Made by a program: the position numbers and the translations under genes. From the NCBI RefSeq assembly GCF_028640845.1, contig NC_080542.1, forward strand, positions 62,447,064 through 62,511,063: DNA of 64,000 nucleotides, given 5' to 3'. This stretch comes from Ahaetulla prasina (Eukaryota; Chordata; Lepidosauria; Squamata; Colubridae). Below, in pieces: positions 12,225-22,841 of the stretch. Within the stretch, counting starts at the first letter, position 1, and every line of letters starts with the position of its first letter. The notes under the pieces are model-generated. The model saw only the letters and a list, made by a program, of their open reading frames with translations. It made no database searches and had not been told where the DNA came from.

Positions 12225-12544
12225 CTAAGTATAAATAAAGAATATAGTTGTTTAATACTATGATCCATTAGCTTTCTTTATAGAATTGAGACTGAATATT
12301 CTTTCTTGGTGCATGAAGATCAACCTTTCCATTTTATCCCAAAAGATTTTCTTCTCAAACACAAATTGAGTGTAGACCAAACACAAGAAGTGAAGGCAAT
12401 GGAGAATAAATTTGATCCAGACCAAAATCAAAATCAATCAGTAGATTCTGGGGGAAAAAAAACATTAGAGAAGGAGAACTGCACATAATTTGGATTCCTC
12501 ATTCTTTTAAAATAAAATATGGAATGAATATATATATATATATT

Positions 12545-12743
12545 TGTTTTCTGAGGTTTTCGCGGGTGTTTGTATGTAGGTCTTTGGTTATTCGGGTTTT
12601 CTCCCGCGTAAAATTGGAAGTGTCTTGGCGACGTTTCGACGAAGTCTCATTCGTCATCTTCAGGCTTCAGCTCCCATTGCTCCCAGAAGCACGAAGCTGA
12701 AGCCTGAAGATGACGAATGAGACTTCGTCGCCAAGACACTTCC

Positions 12744-12750
<7 letters not shown>
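12545..12750. repeat. Fold-back repeat with 56-64-nt arms
   Basis: From 12610 a left arm (AATTGGAAGTGTCTTGGCGA ... GTCATCTTCAGGCTTCAGCT, to 12673) is followed by an 18-20-nt loop and then its reverse complement (12694-12749). The right arm lacks 8 bases present in the left, between two CGTCG repeats. The upstream unit (TTTTCGCGGGTGTTTG ... TCTCCCGCGTAAAATTGG) is unpaired. TA microsatellites lie on both sides. The motif resembles the terminal region of Penelope-like or similar retroelements, but the family is not certain. Confidence 0.75.

Positions 12751-12791
<41 letters not shown>
12749..12791. repeat. (TA)n microsatellite
   Basis: About 40 bp of alternating TA directly after the fold-back repeat. 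A shorter TA tract precedes it at 12528-12543. Confidence 0.95.
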
Positions 12792-12793
<2 letters not shown>

Positions 12794-12825
12794 CATATTT
12801 TATATGGAATATATATACTGACTTT

Positions 12826-13143
12826 GTCGATCGAAAGGTCGGCAGTTCAGCTGTTTGAATCTCTAGTGCCATGTAACAGGGTGAGCTGTTACTTGTCCCA
12901 GCTTCTGCCAACCTAGCAGTTTGAAAGCACGTAAAAAATGCAAGTAATAAAATAGGGACCACCTTTGGTGAGAAGGTAAAAGTAGTCCATGCGCCTTTAG
13001 TGTTTAGTCATGCCGGCCACATGACTACAGAGACGTCTTCGGACAGCACTAGCTCTTTGGCTTTGAAACAGAGATGACACTGCCACCTAGAGCCGGGAAT
13101 GACTAGCACATATGTGTGAGGGGAACCTTTACCTTTACCTTTA
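12826..13143 (+). mobile_element. tRNA-derived SINE with CCTTTACCTTT tail
   Basis: Head GATCGAAAGGTCGGCAGTTC with a B-box-like GTTTGAATCTC, body with CCAGCTTCTGCCAACCTAGC and CATGCCGGCCACATGAC, and tail CCTTTACCTTTACC. I recognise this as a widespread reptile SINE-like repeat. The A-box part at the 5' end is missing, perhaps lost into the TA tract. Confidence 0.7.
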
Positions 13144-13146
13144 TAT

Positions 13147-13499
13147 CAGGGGGTGAAATGTAAAATTTGTTACTACTGGTTCTGTGGGCATGGCTTGGTG
13201 GAGGGGGTAATGTAACTGGATGGGTGTGGTCAACTTTTTTTTTTTACTTTTTAAAAGCCTCTGATGATCAGGCAACTCAGCCACGCGATCATCAGAGGCT
13301 TTTTTTTTTTACTTTTAAAAGCCTTTTTTTGGCCGAAGAAAAAATGCTTTTAAAAGTAAAAAAAAAAAAAAGTCTGATGATCGTGCAACTCAGCTGGGCA
13401 TGGGGGCGCAGGGATTTTTGCTACTGGTTATCTGAATCACCCGCCACCATCGCTATCAGATTGGGTGATCTGGTCTGAACCAGGAGCATTTCATCCCTG
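13147..13499. mobile_element. hAT MITE with hairpin core and 8-bp target duplication
   Basis: Ends CAGGGGGTGAAATG and GCATTTCATCCCTG are inverted repeats. CTTTATAT is directly repeated at 13139-13146 and 13500-13507. It inserted exactly at the tail of the preceding SINE. The interior holds a hairpin at about 13292-13378 (AGGCTTTTTT...TTTTGGCCGAAGAAAAAATG...) of the same design as the three tandem hairpins at 39669-40009. Confidence 0.9.
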
Positions 13500-13530
13500 C
13501 TTTATATATGTTTTAAAACGTGAAAAATAT

Positions 13531-13808
13531 GGTGGCTCAGACTGCTAAGACAGTCTGTTATTAACACAGCTGCTTGCAATTACTGCAGGTTCAAGTCCCA
13601 CCAGGCCCAAGGTTGACTCAGCCTTCCATCCTTTATAAGGTAGGTAAAATGAGGACCCAGATTGTTGGGGGCAATAAATTGACTTTGTATATAATATACA
13701 AATGGATGAAGACTATTGATGAACATAGTGTAAGCTGCCCTGAGTCTTCAGAGAAGGGCGGGATATAAATGCAAATAAAATAAATAAATAAATAAAATAA
13801 AATAAAAA
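13531..13808 (+). mobile_element. tRNA-derived SINE with L2-type tail
   Basis: Head GGTGGCTCAGACTGCTAAGA (A box) and GGTTCAAGTCC (B box), a good match to an RNA polymerase III promoter. The body has AAGGTTGACTCAGCCTTCC and GAGGACCCAGATTGTTGGGG. The tail TGCCCTGAGTCTTCAGAGAA and GGGCGGGATATAAATG is followed by (AAATA)n. Other copies are at 36001-36258, 42042-42295 and 43562-43630. Confidence 0.85.
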
Positions 13809-13814
13809 TTAATG

Positions 13815-14520
13815 CATCCAATAGCCCTCAGAGCAGAAAAGAAGGTATTTCATTATTTGAGGAAATTAAATCTAGACATACTTTGCCTATAAGAAGTGTA
13901 CATTCAAATAAAAGATAGAAAATATTTGATTAATAAAATATTAGGAGAGGAATTTATCTCAATGGGACTAAACAAGAGACATAAAGTTGTTTTTATATGT
14001 AAAACTTCAGCTTAAACTTAAGCTTGTAATAAGACATGAATATGGTAGATTTGTAGCAATAAAAGTGGACCGAATGGGATAAAAATAATGGTAGTAGGAA
14101 TTTATGTACCAACTGAAGACAAATCAAATTTTTTTGAATATTTTATGGATGAATTAATATCATGAAAATTGGTGTTGATGAATGGTATGGAGTAACTTTG
14201 CTGACTTGACAGAACAGCATCTAAAGGGATAAAACTCCCACAAGATAAACTACTCCAAGTCTTTTTTGAGTTGATGGACAATTTAACTTTGGTTGACTTG
14301 ATACAAAAGTTCAAAAATAATTAGCAAGAGACTATATCTTTTTACCAAATTAGCAGAGAAACATATTATGCTGATATATGCAGATGATGCAGCAATTCTC
14401 TCAAGGATATGCATATTTCATATATTATTGTAAAGAGAACCACTTGGAAATCAACTATAAAACTAATAATGGCATTTACAAATTGTCCTAAAAAGCATAC
14501 CTGAATTATTAACAACCATT
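13815..14520 (+). mobile_element. L1 fragment with internal deletion
   Basis: The first part encodes a broken L1 endonuclease (VVGIYVPTEDKSNFFEYF, about 14090-14150). The sequence then jumps to the RT catalytic region (LIYADDAAILSR, about 14370-14405), so most of the RT is absent. Many stops are present. Confidence 0.65.
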
Positions 14521-14545
14521 CTATCAAGGAAGTGCAATGTTTCTA

Positions 14546-14812
14546 CCAGAGCCAAAAGCTTTGTCTTCCAAACTTTCGGACTCATGCTGGAATCCATCTT
14601 CAGGGGACTTTTCTGTAGCAAGGTGTGTGGTGTTCTGTGTGTAGTATTTATATGGTGTCTGTTATATATGGCTTTTTAGATGTTGATTGGGGTGTTGATG
14701 GCTGACTATTAAGTTGTTGGCTGTTGTTTGCTTGTGCTGCCCAGTCTCATCTTCTTCCCTGAAGCTGGGCTTCAGCATGACTGAAAACGTGGAAGACAAA
14801 CCTTTGGTCTCA
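14546..14812. repeat. Long imperfect inverted repeat
   Basis: GAGCCAAAAGCTTTGTCTTC ... GACTCATGCTGG (14550-14592) is the imperfect reverse complement of CTTCAGCATGACTGAAAACG ... GACAAACCTTTGGTCTC (14770-14812). About 180 nt of TG/TT-rich sequence lies between. The family is not identified; inverted termini of this kind occur in Penelope-like elements and fold-back transposons. Confidence 0.5.
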
Positions 14813-15051
14813 GTGACCAACACAGATTGAATCCTGCAACATTATCCTAGGACACCTATATTCACTTTCTTTCAAAATGCTTCTCATATCTGAAAGTAGT
14901 CTTTCAGGTTAATGGACACAAAAGGGATCATTGTGAACTATGCTTCACAAAATGCACTTAGGATTGGAGCAGCTTTCCTAAGATTTTATTATGCCAATGG
15001 AGGTCACTACATACTGCAGCCATCAAGCTTTCCAAGGCTAAGTCTCTAGCC

Positions 15052-15278
15052 CAATGTTCCCCAACCTTTCCAGCTTTGCGGACTGGCGGGGTGGGGGAGA
15101 GGGCATTATTCCGCGTGACTGAGTATGTGCATGCAGCTCCATTTGTGCAAGTGGCAGGCATGCATCCCTGTTGCTTGAACAAATGGAGCTGCGTGCTTGC
15201 ATGCACTCACCGACCACTTCTGAGACTGGTTCCAAGCAGTCTGGTACTGGATCATGGCCTGTGGGTTGGGGACCCCTG
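15052..15278. mobile_element. hAT MITE nested in a LINE
   Basis: Left end CAATGTTCCCCAACC and right end GGTTGGGGACCCCTG are inverted repeats. The flanks CTCTAGCC (15044-15051) and TTCTAGCC (15279-15286) are an 8-bp duplication with one mismatch. The interior contains a further inverted repeat around GCAGCTCCATTTGTGCAAG and CTTGAACAAATGGAGCTGC. Confidence 0.88.
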
Positions 15279-15519
15279 TTCTAGCCCAATTAATATATGG
15301 TGCACAACTTGGACCACTTTCTAATCTCATTCTATTAGAACTTGTCCAGTACAAATTCCTGAAAGTAATTTTTCAAATTCCACACTGTGTCTCTAATGCC
15401 TCATTACACATGGAGGGTGGAATGATGAGAATAGAAACCAGAATTTGGTAAGCTATGCTAGTCTACTGAGTGAAGCTGAGATTTGTCCCTCCAGGCTTAG
15501 TGCCTCTAGTATTACTAGA

Positions 15520-16045
15520 GTATAACTAGTATAACTGCAGAAAAAATAATTGCTACCAACTTGCCTTCCATTGAGGACCTGTATACTGCACGAATCAAGA
15601 AGAGGGCCGTGAAAATATTTGCAGATCCCTCGCATCCTGGACATAAACTGTTTCAACTCCTACCCTCAAAGCAGCTATAGAGCACTGCACACCAGAACAA
15701 CTAGACACAAGAACAGTTTTTTCCCGAAGGCCATCACTCTGCTAAACAAATAATTCCCTCAACACTGTCAGACTATTTACTGAATCTGCACTACTATTAA
15801 TCGTTTCATAGTTCCCATCACCAATCTCTTTCCACTTATGACTGTATGACTATAACTTGTTGCTGGCAATCCTTATGATTTATATTGCTATATTGATCAT
15901 CAATTGTGTTGTAAATGTTGTACCTTGATGAACGTATCTTTTCTTTTATGTACACTGAGAGCATATGCACCAAGACAAATTCCTTGTGTGTCCAATCACA
16001 CTTGGCCAATAAAAAAAAATTCTATTCTATTCTATTCTATTAGAA
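15520..16045 (+). mobile_element. CR1/L3-type LINE 3' end with (TTCTA)n tail (Snake1-like)
   Basis: Encodes broken LPSIEDLYTARIKKRA and HPGHKLFQLLPSKQL, ending in a 3' UTR with AATTCCTTGTGTGTCCAATC and CACTTGGCCAATAAAAAAAA. A (TTCTA)n run follows at about 16019-16043. Snake1 CR1/L3 LINEs are reported to end in such AATAG-type microsatellites in snakes. A second copy without this tail is at 44262-45045. Confidence 0.8.
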
Positions 16046-16439
16046 GGTAACTTTCAAAATGGGTGGAAACAAGTCATTTATAACAAGCTCCCTCTCCCTA
16101 GGACTGTTCCCCGCTTAACTATTGTATCTCTGGGCTACAATACAAAAAGATACCATACCCTTTACCAGTATGTCCTTGGGAAAGTAGAAAGTATTGAACA
16201 TGTTCTTTTGTACTATCAGTTTTAAATAGCATTCCAAAATATTCTAGTTGCCCAACTACTGACTAGCAAAACAAGATATAATGACCAGCAGTATAAACAT
16301 TTCTTGCTTTCTGATATTAATTCTGGAATAACATATAACATTGCCAGATTCTATGTAGTGTATACAAAATTCAATAAATAAATAAATAAATAAATAAATA
16401 ATAATAAAAAATAAATATAATAATAAATATAATAATAAA

Positions 16440-16882
16440 TAGAATCATCTATTACAATGTCCTTCCTGTCGAAGACTATTTCAGCTTCAATTGCAACAAT
16501 ACACGAGCACACAATAGATTTAAACTTAATGTTAGCCGTTCCAATCTTGATTGCAGAAAATATGACTTCAGTAACAGAGCTGTTAATGCTTGGAATAAAC
16601 TACCTGACTCTGTGGTCTCTTCCCAAAATCCCCAAAGCTTCAACCAAAAACTGTCTACTATTGACCTCACCCCATTTCTAAGAGGTCTGTAAGGGGCGTA
16701 CATAAGAGCACAAGCATGCCTACCGTTCCTGTCCTACTGTTTCTTTTCATTATATCCAATTTATATTGTTATTACATACTCATACTTATATATATGCTTA
16801 TATATTGTATAGTTATTTCATGCTTATGCTTATATATACTGTGTGACAAAAATAAAAATAAAAAAATAAATAAAAAAAGAGC
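16440..16882 (+). mobile_element. Non-LTR element 3' end (DYFSFN...HNRF family)
   Basis: The C-terminal coding end is readable with a few breaks: VEDYFSFNCNN, RAHNRFKLNV, RKYDFSNRAVNAWNKLPDSV, TIDLTPFLRGL. The 3' UTR GGGGCGTACATAAGAGCAC ... GTGTGACAAAAATAAAAATA follows. The C-terminus looks like the CR1/Jockey group; the exact family is not certain. Other copies are at 31773-32050, 41546-41705, 54000-54260, 62568-62765 and 63926-64000. Confidence 0.75.
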
Positions 16883-17274
16883 AACTGAAGTTGTCTGGGT
16901 AGGAAATGGCTTTGCCTCAGCATTACTCATTAGTCATTTTTAATGTCAGCTACTGTGCAGTATCTTCCTCAGATTTGTCAGGGGGCTCTATAATTCTATA
17001 TTTTAGGTTAGTTTTAACTAATAAGAATGTGTTTAGGAATTTTTTTCTATGTATTTATTTTTAGATATTCTGGATATTTGAAAACTATTTTCTTTTCTTC
17101 TTTCTTTCTACTGGTTATTGACCACAATAAAGTTACATGAATGAATCATTTTCCATAATAGATATGATGTGGACTTCCTAGAACTTTGCTGATAGTCTCA
17201 AAAGTGAATGTTTTGCCTAAACATTTTTGGGTCATAATCCAGCTCTTCTGACATTTACAAGACGAATATCATAG

Positions 17275-17870
17275 CTCAGATGGAGATTGAATGAGACTAC
17301 TCTTCAGAAGGAGAAGATTTTAAAACATTACAAAGAGAAACTGAATATTTTAATAATAATTTGAGAAAAGGCACAGATTTAATGACTATTTGAGGAGGGA
17401 GCAAAACTGTTATGAGAGGCTATTTCATCTAATATAATCATTTAGGGGAAAAAACTCAAGAAAAGATACAAAATATGAACTTCAAAAGAAAAATTTGACT
17501 TATTCCAAAATTTTATATTAAATTATTTTGCCAACAACTGTCTATTTTAAATTTTCAGGAAGTGGAAATAAAATGTAACCATGAGAAACAAAGACATTTT
17601 AAGTTTGCAAATAAATCAGGAAAATGGTTGGCATATTGATTAAGAAAAGAAACAGAAAAGATGTCTGATAAAATTCAAAAAGGCAAGACAGTATGGCTAG
17701 ATGATGACTCTATTAAAAACTCTATTATATAATTTCTATTTAAATTTGTACAATAAAAAAGATAAGCTTAAAATGAATGCAGATTTCAAGAATCACTTTG
17801 TGAGGTGTGCCATATATATAGTTTGGAATAAATATAAATAAAAGTCCCCCCCCCTAAAATACCGCTTTGA
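17275..17870 (+). mobile_element. L1 ORF2 fragment, heavily decayed
   Basis: Blocks match the L1 copy at 18250-20570: TACAAAGAGAAACTGAATAT near 17320 resembles 19350-19390, and AATCACTTTGTGAGGTGTGC near 17790 resembles CCACTTTGTTAGACTTACC at 20302. ANKSGKWLAY-like sequence is visible at 17610-17640. No open frame survives. Confidence 0.6.
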
Positions 17871-18249
17871 CTGTCATCCAAAGAAGCCTTCTTTAGGAAG
17901 GAGACAGCAGTGAATCTTAATTGATGAGTTTATAGTGAAATAATATCCTTCATTCAATGTGAACCCACCCTTAAAATCAAAATAAGATTTGGAGCTCCAA
18001 GGTTGTAGATGTCATTTGTTTACCTATTTACTATTGAAAAAAACATTCACTTTAGGCATAGACCTAAGTTCTTTTTTGTAGCTCATATTACAGTGGTGTT
18101 GTTTGACCATATAAGGGAGCCAAAAGATTGTAGTATTGCTAATCCTTTTTAATTATCCAGTGGCATCATTTAACCCATTGGATTTAATGTTATAAATCTA
18201 CAAGTATAAACTTCTTAACTTTAACATCTAAGCTTTAGCTACACTCTGA

Positions 18250-20570
18250 CAGAATGCTTATGTGTAAGAGAATGGAGAAAATGGAAAGAACATCAGGAGA
18301 TACAGAATCTTTAAGGCCCTTTTTGGATGAATATACAGCTAAAATACATGGACTAATTCAGGCAAATTGAACACAACTTGAATCCAAACTTGATACACTT
18401 TCAAAGAAATTCCATGAGGAGATACAATATTTGACTAGAGATATCAAACAGGTGAAGGATTGAATGGATTTTATAGACTACAAACTGGAGAAGAAAGATG
18501 TTTTGTATGAAGCTGATTTGGACGAAAGGTCTTTTTTGGAATCTCACCTTAAAGAACTTCAATTAAGATTTCTAGCAATTCTTGAACTGTCTGGAGATGA
18601 TATTAGATTAAGGATGATTAAAGCTTTGGCTCAATTAATGAATTGGGAAGAAAATATTCTTGACCTGGAAATAGACACAGAATATACAGTAAACTCCAGA
18701 TTTGCTACTATGAGAAAGTTACCAAGGAATGTCTTAGTTCATTTTGTAAGAACAGCCACCATGTTTTGGATTGCCACTTTAAATCCAAACTATATCTGCT
18801 GATTTAAAAAAGATCACTGGAGTTGTTTTATATATAAAACCCCAATTTAAATCGAAGCTACTTTTATTAGATGAATATGGTAGTTTGCAGTAGTGGAAAT
18901 TGAACTTAATAAAATCAATAGTAGTTGGACTTCATGTGCCAAATGATGATAAATGTAAAATTTTCAAATATCTTATGGATCAATTACTGCCTTTTTCGTA
19001 TGAAAATTGGATTGTGCTGGGGAATTGGAATGGAGTGAGTTCTCCAGTTTTGGATAGAATATCTATCAAAGGGATTAAATTCTCCCAGGATAAATTACAA
19101 AAGCCCTTTTTGAGATGATGGACGATTTAGCATGAGTAGATTTGTGGCAAAGAAATAGCTTTGCTAGAGAATATACTTCTTCAGAAAGACATAAATCCTG
19201 TTCAAGGATTGATATGATAAGCACTTCTAAAAACCTTGCAAATAAAATTTAAATCTTTTTTCTGATTACAACTCAGTTTTTTTGCCATTTAGAAAAAAAA
19301 GTCTGAGTTACAGATGGGGATTAAATGAATCTATTTTGCAAAAGGAGACAATTGCAAAGGACTATAAAAAGAAATTTAGTGAATATTTTGATAATAATCT
19401 AGACATAGGGAGACAAATTTAATGATTGTTTAGGATGCTTTATATGACAGTTTATATGTCACAGTAAGTAAAAATTGTTGTCAATGGTGATTTAACTAAT
19501 TCATGTGAAATTCAAAGGGGTAAAAGAAAAGGATGTCCCTTATCTCCTTTGTTGTTTATTTGGGGGTTGGAAACTTTGAACAGAGATATCAGGCAAAATG
19601 AGAAAATAACAGGTATGAATAAGGAAGTTTATAAATTGAGGGAATCTGCTGATGATTTGGTTATAATCTTGCAAGGCCCCCAAAATAATATAGAATATTT
19701 GATGAGGAAATTAAATGAATGTGTGGGGTTTTAGCGAGTTTTAAAATAAACAAAAAGTAAATAACAATGCTTTTTAAGAATATGATCCCACAAGATTGTG
19801 ATACGTTGACTAAAAAGTCTGGTTTTAGAATTGAGAAAAAGGTGAAATATTTGGGGGGGAATACTAATAAAAGACAAATTATTTCAAAATAATTATATTT
19901 CTCTCTGGAATGATATTAAAAAGGACTTATTTAGATGGGATAAACTACATTTATTATTACTGGGTAGAATTTCTGTAATTAAGATGAATTTCTTACCAAA
20001 GATGTTTTTTTTTGTTTCAGATATTACAATACTTGCAACTGATACTCCATTAAACAATGGCAGATGGATATATCATAAGCTTATATGACAAGGGAAAAAA
20101 AATCCAAGAATCAGATATAAACTACAACAAGATGTTAAGGATTTGAAACTGTATTTCAATGCTTGTTGTTTGGTCTGATCTGGCTAAAAGAATGGGTGAA
20201 CCTTCAATATAAGAGATAACTTGATTTAGAAGATCACAAATTAAGATTTGGATGACACGGTTACCTATGGTATGATAAAGTTAAAGTAAATGTTGATTTC
20301 CATAACCACTTTGTTAGACTTACCATTCTAAGAGTTTGGAATAAATATAAAACAAGGTTTTCTACAAAGATGCCTCTTTGATGTTCCCCTGTGAAGTTTT
20401 TTTTTTTTTTAGAAAAAGAATGATGGCGAAGTGGAGCTGGTGGACACATGGTAAAATAATATTTTGATGATCCTATCCTCAAGTGTAAGGAAGAACTAGA
20501 ATCAGAAGGACATGTCTGCCACTGGTTTACATGCTTACAATTAAAAGAAAGGTTTAAATTAGACAAAAGG
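18250..20570 (+). mobile_element. L1 LINE, decayed, with ORF1 and ORF2 remnants
   Basis: An ORF1 end is readable at 18464-18802 (coiled-coil-like start, then MRKLPRNVLVHFVRTATM). The ORF2 endonuclease follows at about 18810-19110 (SIVVGLHVPNDDKCKIFKYL; GNWNG in place of GDWNG). The RT core at 19500-19735 reads GKRKGCPLSPLLF, then ESADDLVI, where ADD survives. The C-terminal half is scattered to about 20570 (EEELESEGHVCHWFTCLQL-like). Internal deletions and stops make it dead. It abuts the ADCY1 exon at 20680 by about 110 bp. Confidence 0.75.
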
Positions 20571-20679
20571 ATTTATGGATTTCACTTTGTCTTGCATTTC
20601 ACTGTATTTTTATAGCAGTGGCATCAATATACTACTTGTGCTTCATAAATAAATAACTGGCAAGCATATTGTGACTTAC

Positions 20680-20838
20680 CCAGGCAACCCTCCAGCTTCC
20701 ATTACATTAGCAAGCGTCACATCATTTGACCAAACATCATACTGCCATTTTCGAAGACCCAGAACTCCACAAAGAACCCTTCCAGTGTGCAAACCAACTC
20801 TCATATTGAGATCTACTTCAGTGGCTTCAGCTACTGAT
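20680..20838 (-). CDS. ADCY1: ADCY1 coding exon (C1a, central sheet)
   Basis: Acceptor TATTTCAG and donor GTAAGT flank 159 bases. One base completes the threonine of the previous exon, then 52 codons run [40 protein letters not shown] and [12 protein letters not shown], and two bases of a glycine codon remain. [22 protein letters not shown] is the conserved core of the C1a domain, and WSNDV contributes to the nucleotide pocket region. The reading frame is clean. A plus-strand open frame across this exon is only its antisense shadow. Confidence 0.97.
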
Positions 20839-21299
20839 CTGAAATATAGAAAAATCAGAATATCAAGAGACTATCTTTTTTACCATTCCCTCATAAATCA
20901 AAAGTTTAAAAACTTCAGTGTTATTACTATAGAAACTACTTGGGTTACAATGGCAATTGGGACCAGGATTTCCATTATTAAAGCTAGGATCATGTGACCA
21001 CATTGCTTAGCGATAGCAATCATGCATTTCTGGATAACACTGTAACCCCAGGACTCCACAGATGGTTGTATAAGAAAATACTTAATCCAGGCGAGTGGGT
21101 GATAATCCAAGAATAATATTGAAAATGTTATTGATCATTTATATTGATAACATTAATGAAGATGTATTAGATTAAGTGATAGAATTTGTGGTGCTGTGAA
21201 AAGTGATTTTAATTTGCTGGAAATATTGTTTGACTGCTGGAAGAAATTATATAAAGAAAATTTCTTTTTCTTTTGTTGAACTTAGCTGTTAGCACTTCT

Positions 21300-22840
21300 G
21301 CCACATTTTGGTACTGGAATTTAAAGTTGGAACGCCATCTACTGGCCAAAGAAGACATTATATGGCTGGAAAGGGCCTGGGGGGAAAAAAAGTGAGGCTG
21401 ATAAAAAAGAAAAGAAAGTCAGGATTGATCAACAAAGTGAAAGGCAAACAATATCTGGAAGGTCATCTTTTTCCCCCCTATCTACTTGTTTTCTGGCAGC
21501 TTGGGACTGGTGAGCTTTTTGAAATTTCTCAAAGAAGTGTGGATTATGAATAATAGGAATTGCCCTTGAAATAGATCCCCTGTTCTATTTGTGAATTAAT
21601 GAGATTTGATGGGCTATTCTGGATTACAAATACTTTTTGATGGAATGTTTTATGAGGCGAAAGGAGAAAAACTAAGCAAGACCTACAAATCTGAATAATT
21701 CAGAGGGAGCAAAATGGCGTATTTTGAGGATTACAAATATTATAAATTTTGAGGAACAGTTCAGGGACTAAGCAAATTCTTCTAATATTCTTTCTGGACA
21801 CTTAGACACTTCTAATATTGTTGTTGGACACTTGGGACACTGGGACCTGGATGGATTGCTAAGTAACTTTTAGCCCACTAAAATAAAGCAAAATGTTACA
21901 ACAAGAAAGAACAAATACATCCCAAACATAAATACTATTAATGCTTCAAGATATCCAGGAAGCTATGACAGGGAACCATAGAGATGATGGAACTGATGCA
22001 TGATAAAGATGTAAGATCAGGAAATCTCCAGCAAATGATAATGAAAAATGAACAAAAACAGACAACAGAGGAAAATTCATAAGGAGTAGAGGAAAGAATA
22101 GAGGACATAAATCTACAAATGACACAAATAGATAAAGATATAGAAGAGAGTCTTAAAATAGAGCAGGTAGTATTTTTCAAGAGGCCAAAATGGCCGGGTT
22201 ATTTACGGGACCGCCTACTGCGACCGAATACCTCCCACCGTCCCGTGCGCTCTCACAGAGAGGGTCTCCTCAGGGTGCCGTCAGCGAGGCAATGTTGTCT
22301 GGCGACGCCCAGGGGAAGGGCCTTCTCTGTGGGGGCTCCCACCCTCTGGAACGATCTACCCCCCGGACTTCGTCAGCTTTCGGACCTTCGGACCTTCCGC
22401 CGCGGGCTTAAAACATACTTATTTAATTGTGCAGGACTGAGCTAGATTTTAAATTTTGGGTTTTAAATTGGGTTTTATTTCTATTTTTAATTGGACGGGC
22501 TTTAGAATAAGTTTTTTAAATGTTTTATATTGTATTTATATTCTATTTATCTGTTTTTAGTGCCTGTAAACCGCCCTGAGTCCCTTGGGAGATAGGGCGG
22601 TATATAAATATGATTAAATAAATAATAAATAAATAAATAAATAGAAAAGATTAAAGAGAAAGATCCCCTAGAAGAGATGAAAGAGTCATTGATGAGTATT
22701 TTAGAGAGTAGATAACAAGATGCAGATTTGGAGGCAGAGGAAATATTTAGACTAAACATGAGTGATGTAGAGGGATATAAGATCCTAAGGGGGGAGCATG
22801 GGAGATTGATCAAAACATCAATAAGACTTGAAATATTAAA
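21300..22840 (+). mobile_element. L1 5' region and ORF1 remnant split by L2
   Basis: Lysine- and glutamate-rich, coiled-coil-like ORF1 sequence lies at 21890-22185 and resumes at 22645-22840. The two halves are separated by a 3' L2 copy at 22190-22640. Upstream sequence (21300-21890) looks like an L1 5' region but has no diagnostic motif. The ORF1 assignment rests on composition and on similarity to the ORF1 remnant at 18250-18800. Confidence 0.5.
22190..22640 (+). mobile_element. L2 LINE 3' end, nested in L1
   Basis: Encodes GYLRDRLLRPNTSHRPVRSH, LLRVPSARQCCLATPRGRAF, SVGAPTLWNDLPPGLRQLSD and LRTFRRGLKTYLF: the last ~90 residues of the L2 ORF, uninterrupted and GC-rich against its AT-rich surroundings. 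The 3' end has the hairpin CCGCCCTGAGTC...GATAGGGCGG and an (AATA)n tail. Confidence 0.92.
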
Positions 22841-22841
22841 A

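Larger units (their letters stand above)
14890..16405 (+). mobile_element. LINE of unassigned clade, with two nested insertions
   Basis: Outside the insertions the frame reads SQNALRIGAAFLRFYYANGG (14945-15010), LIYGAQLGPLSNLILLELVQ (15288-15345), IPHCVSNASLHMEGG (15375-15420), then after the second insertion QNGWKQVIYNKL and LGKVESIEHVLLYY (16050-16230). It ends in (AATA)n. This resembles the C-terminal region of a squamate LINE ORF in which a CxC...HxxxxC knuckle is expected; here the cysteines are mutated. A hAT element (15052-15278) and a CR1/L3-type LINE (about 15520-16045) are inserted into it. Confidence 0.6.
12225..20679 (-). other. ADCY1: ADCY1 intron
   Basis: An 8.5-kb intron made almost wholly of mobile elements, listed individually. 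I see nothing recognisable in 12225-12527, 16885-17270 and 17875-18240. Confidence 0.8.

Noticed and set aside
12660..12962. Open frames with YIYIYI runs
   Set aside because: Produced by the TA microsatellite and the fold-back repeat.
13531..13610. Possible tRNA gene (A and B boxes)
   Set aside because: The boxes belong to a SINE head followed by SINE body and tail; no complete cloverleaf.
20671..20997. Plus-strand open frame of 108 codons
   Set aside because: It is antisense to the ADCY1 exon at 20680-20838, which has correct splice sites and a conserved protein.
22119..22445. Single 108-codon open frame taken as a gene
   Set aside because: It is a chance fusion of L1 ORF1 debris with the end of an L2 ORF across an insertion point.
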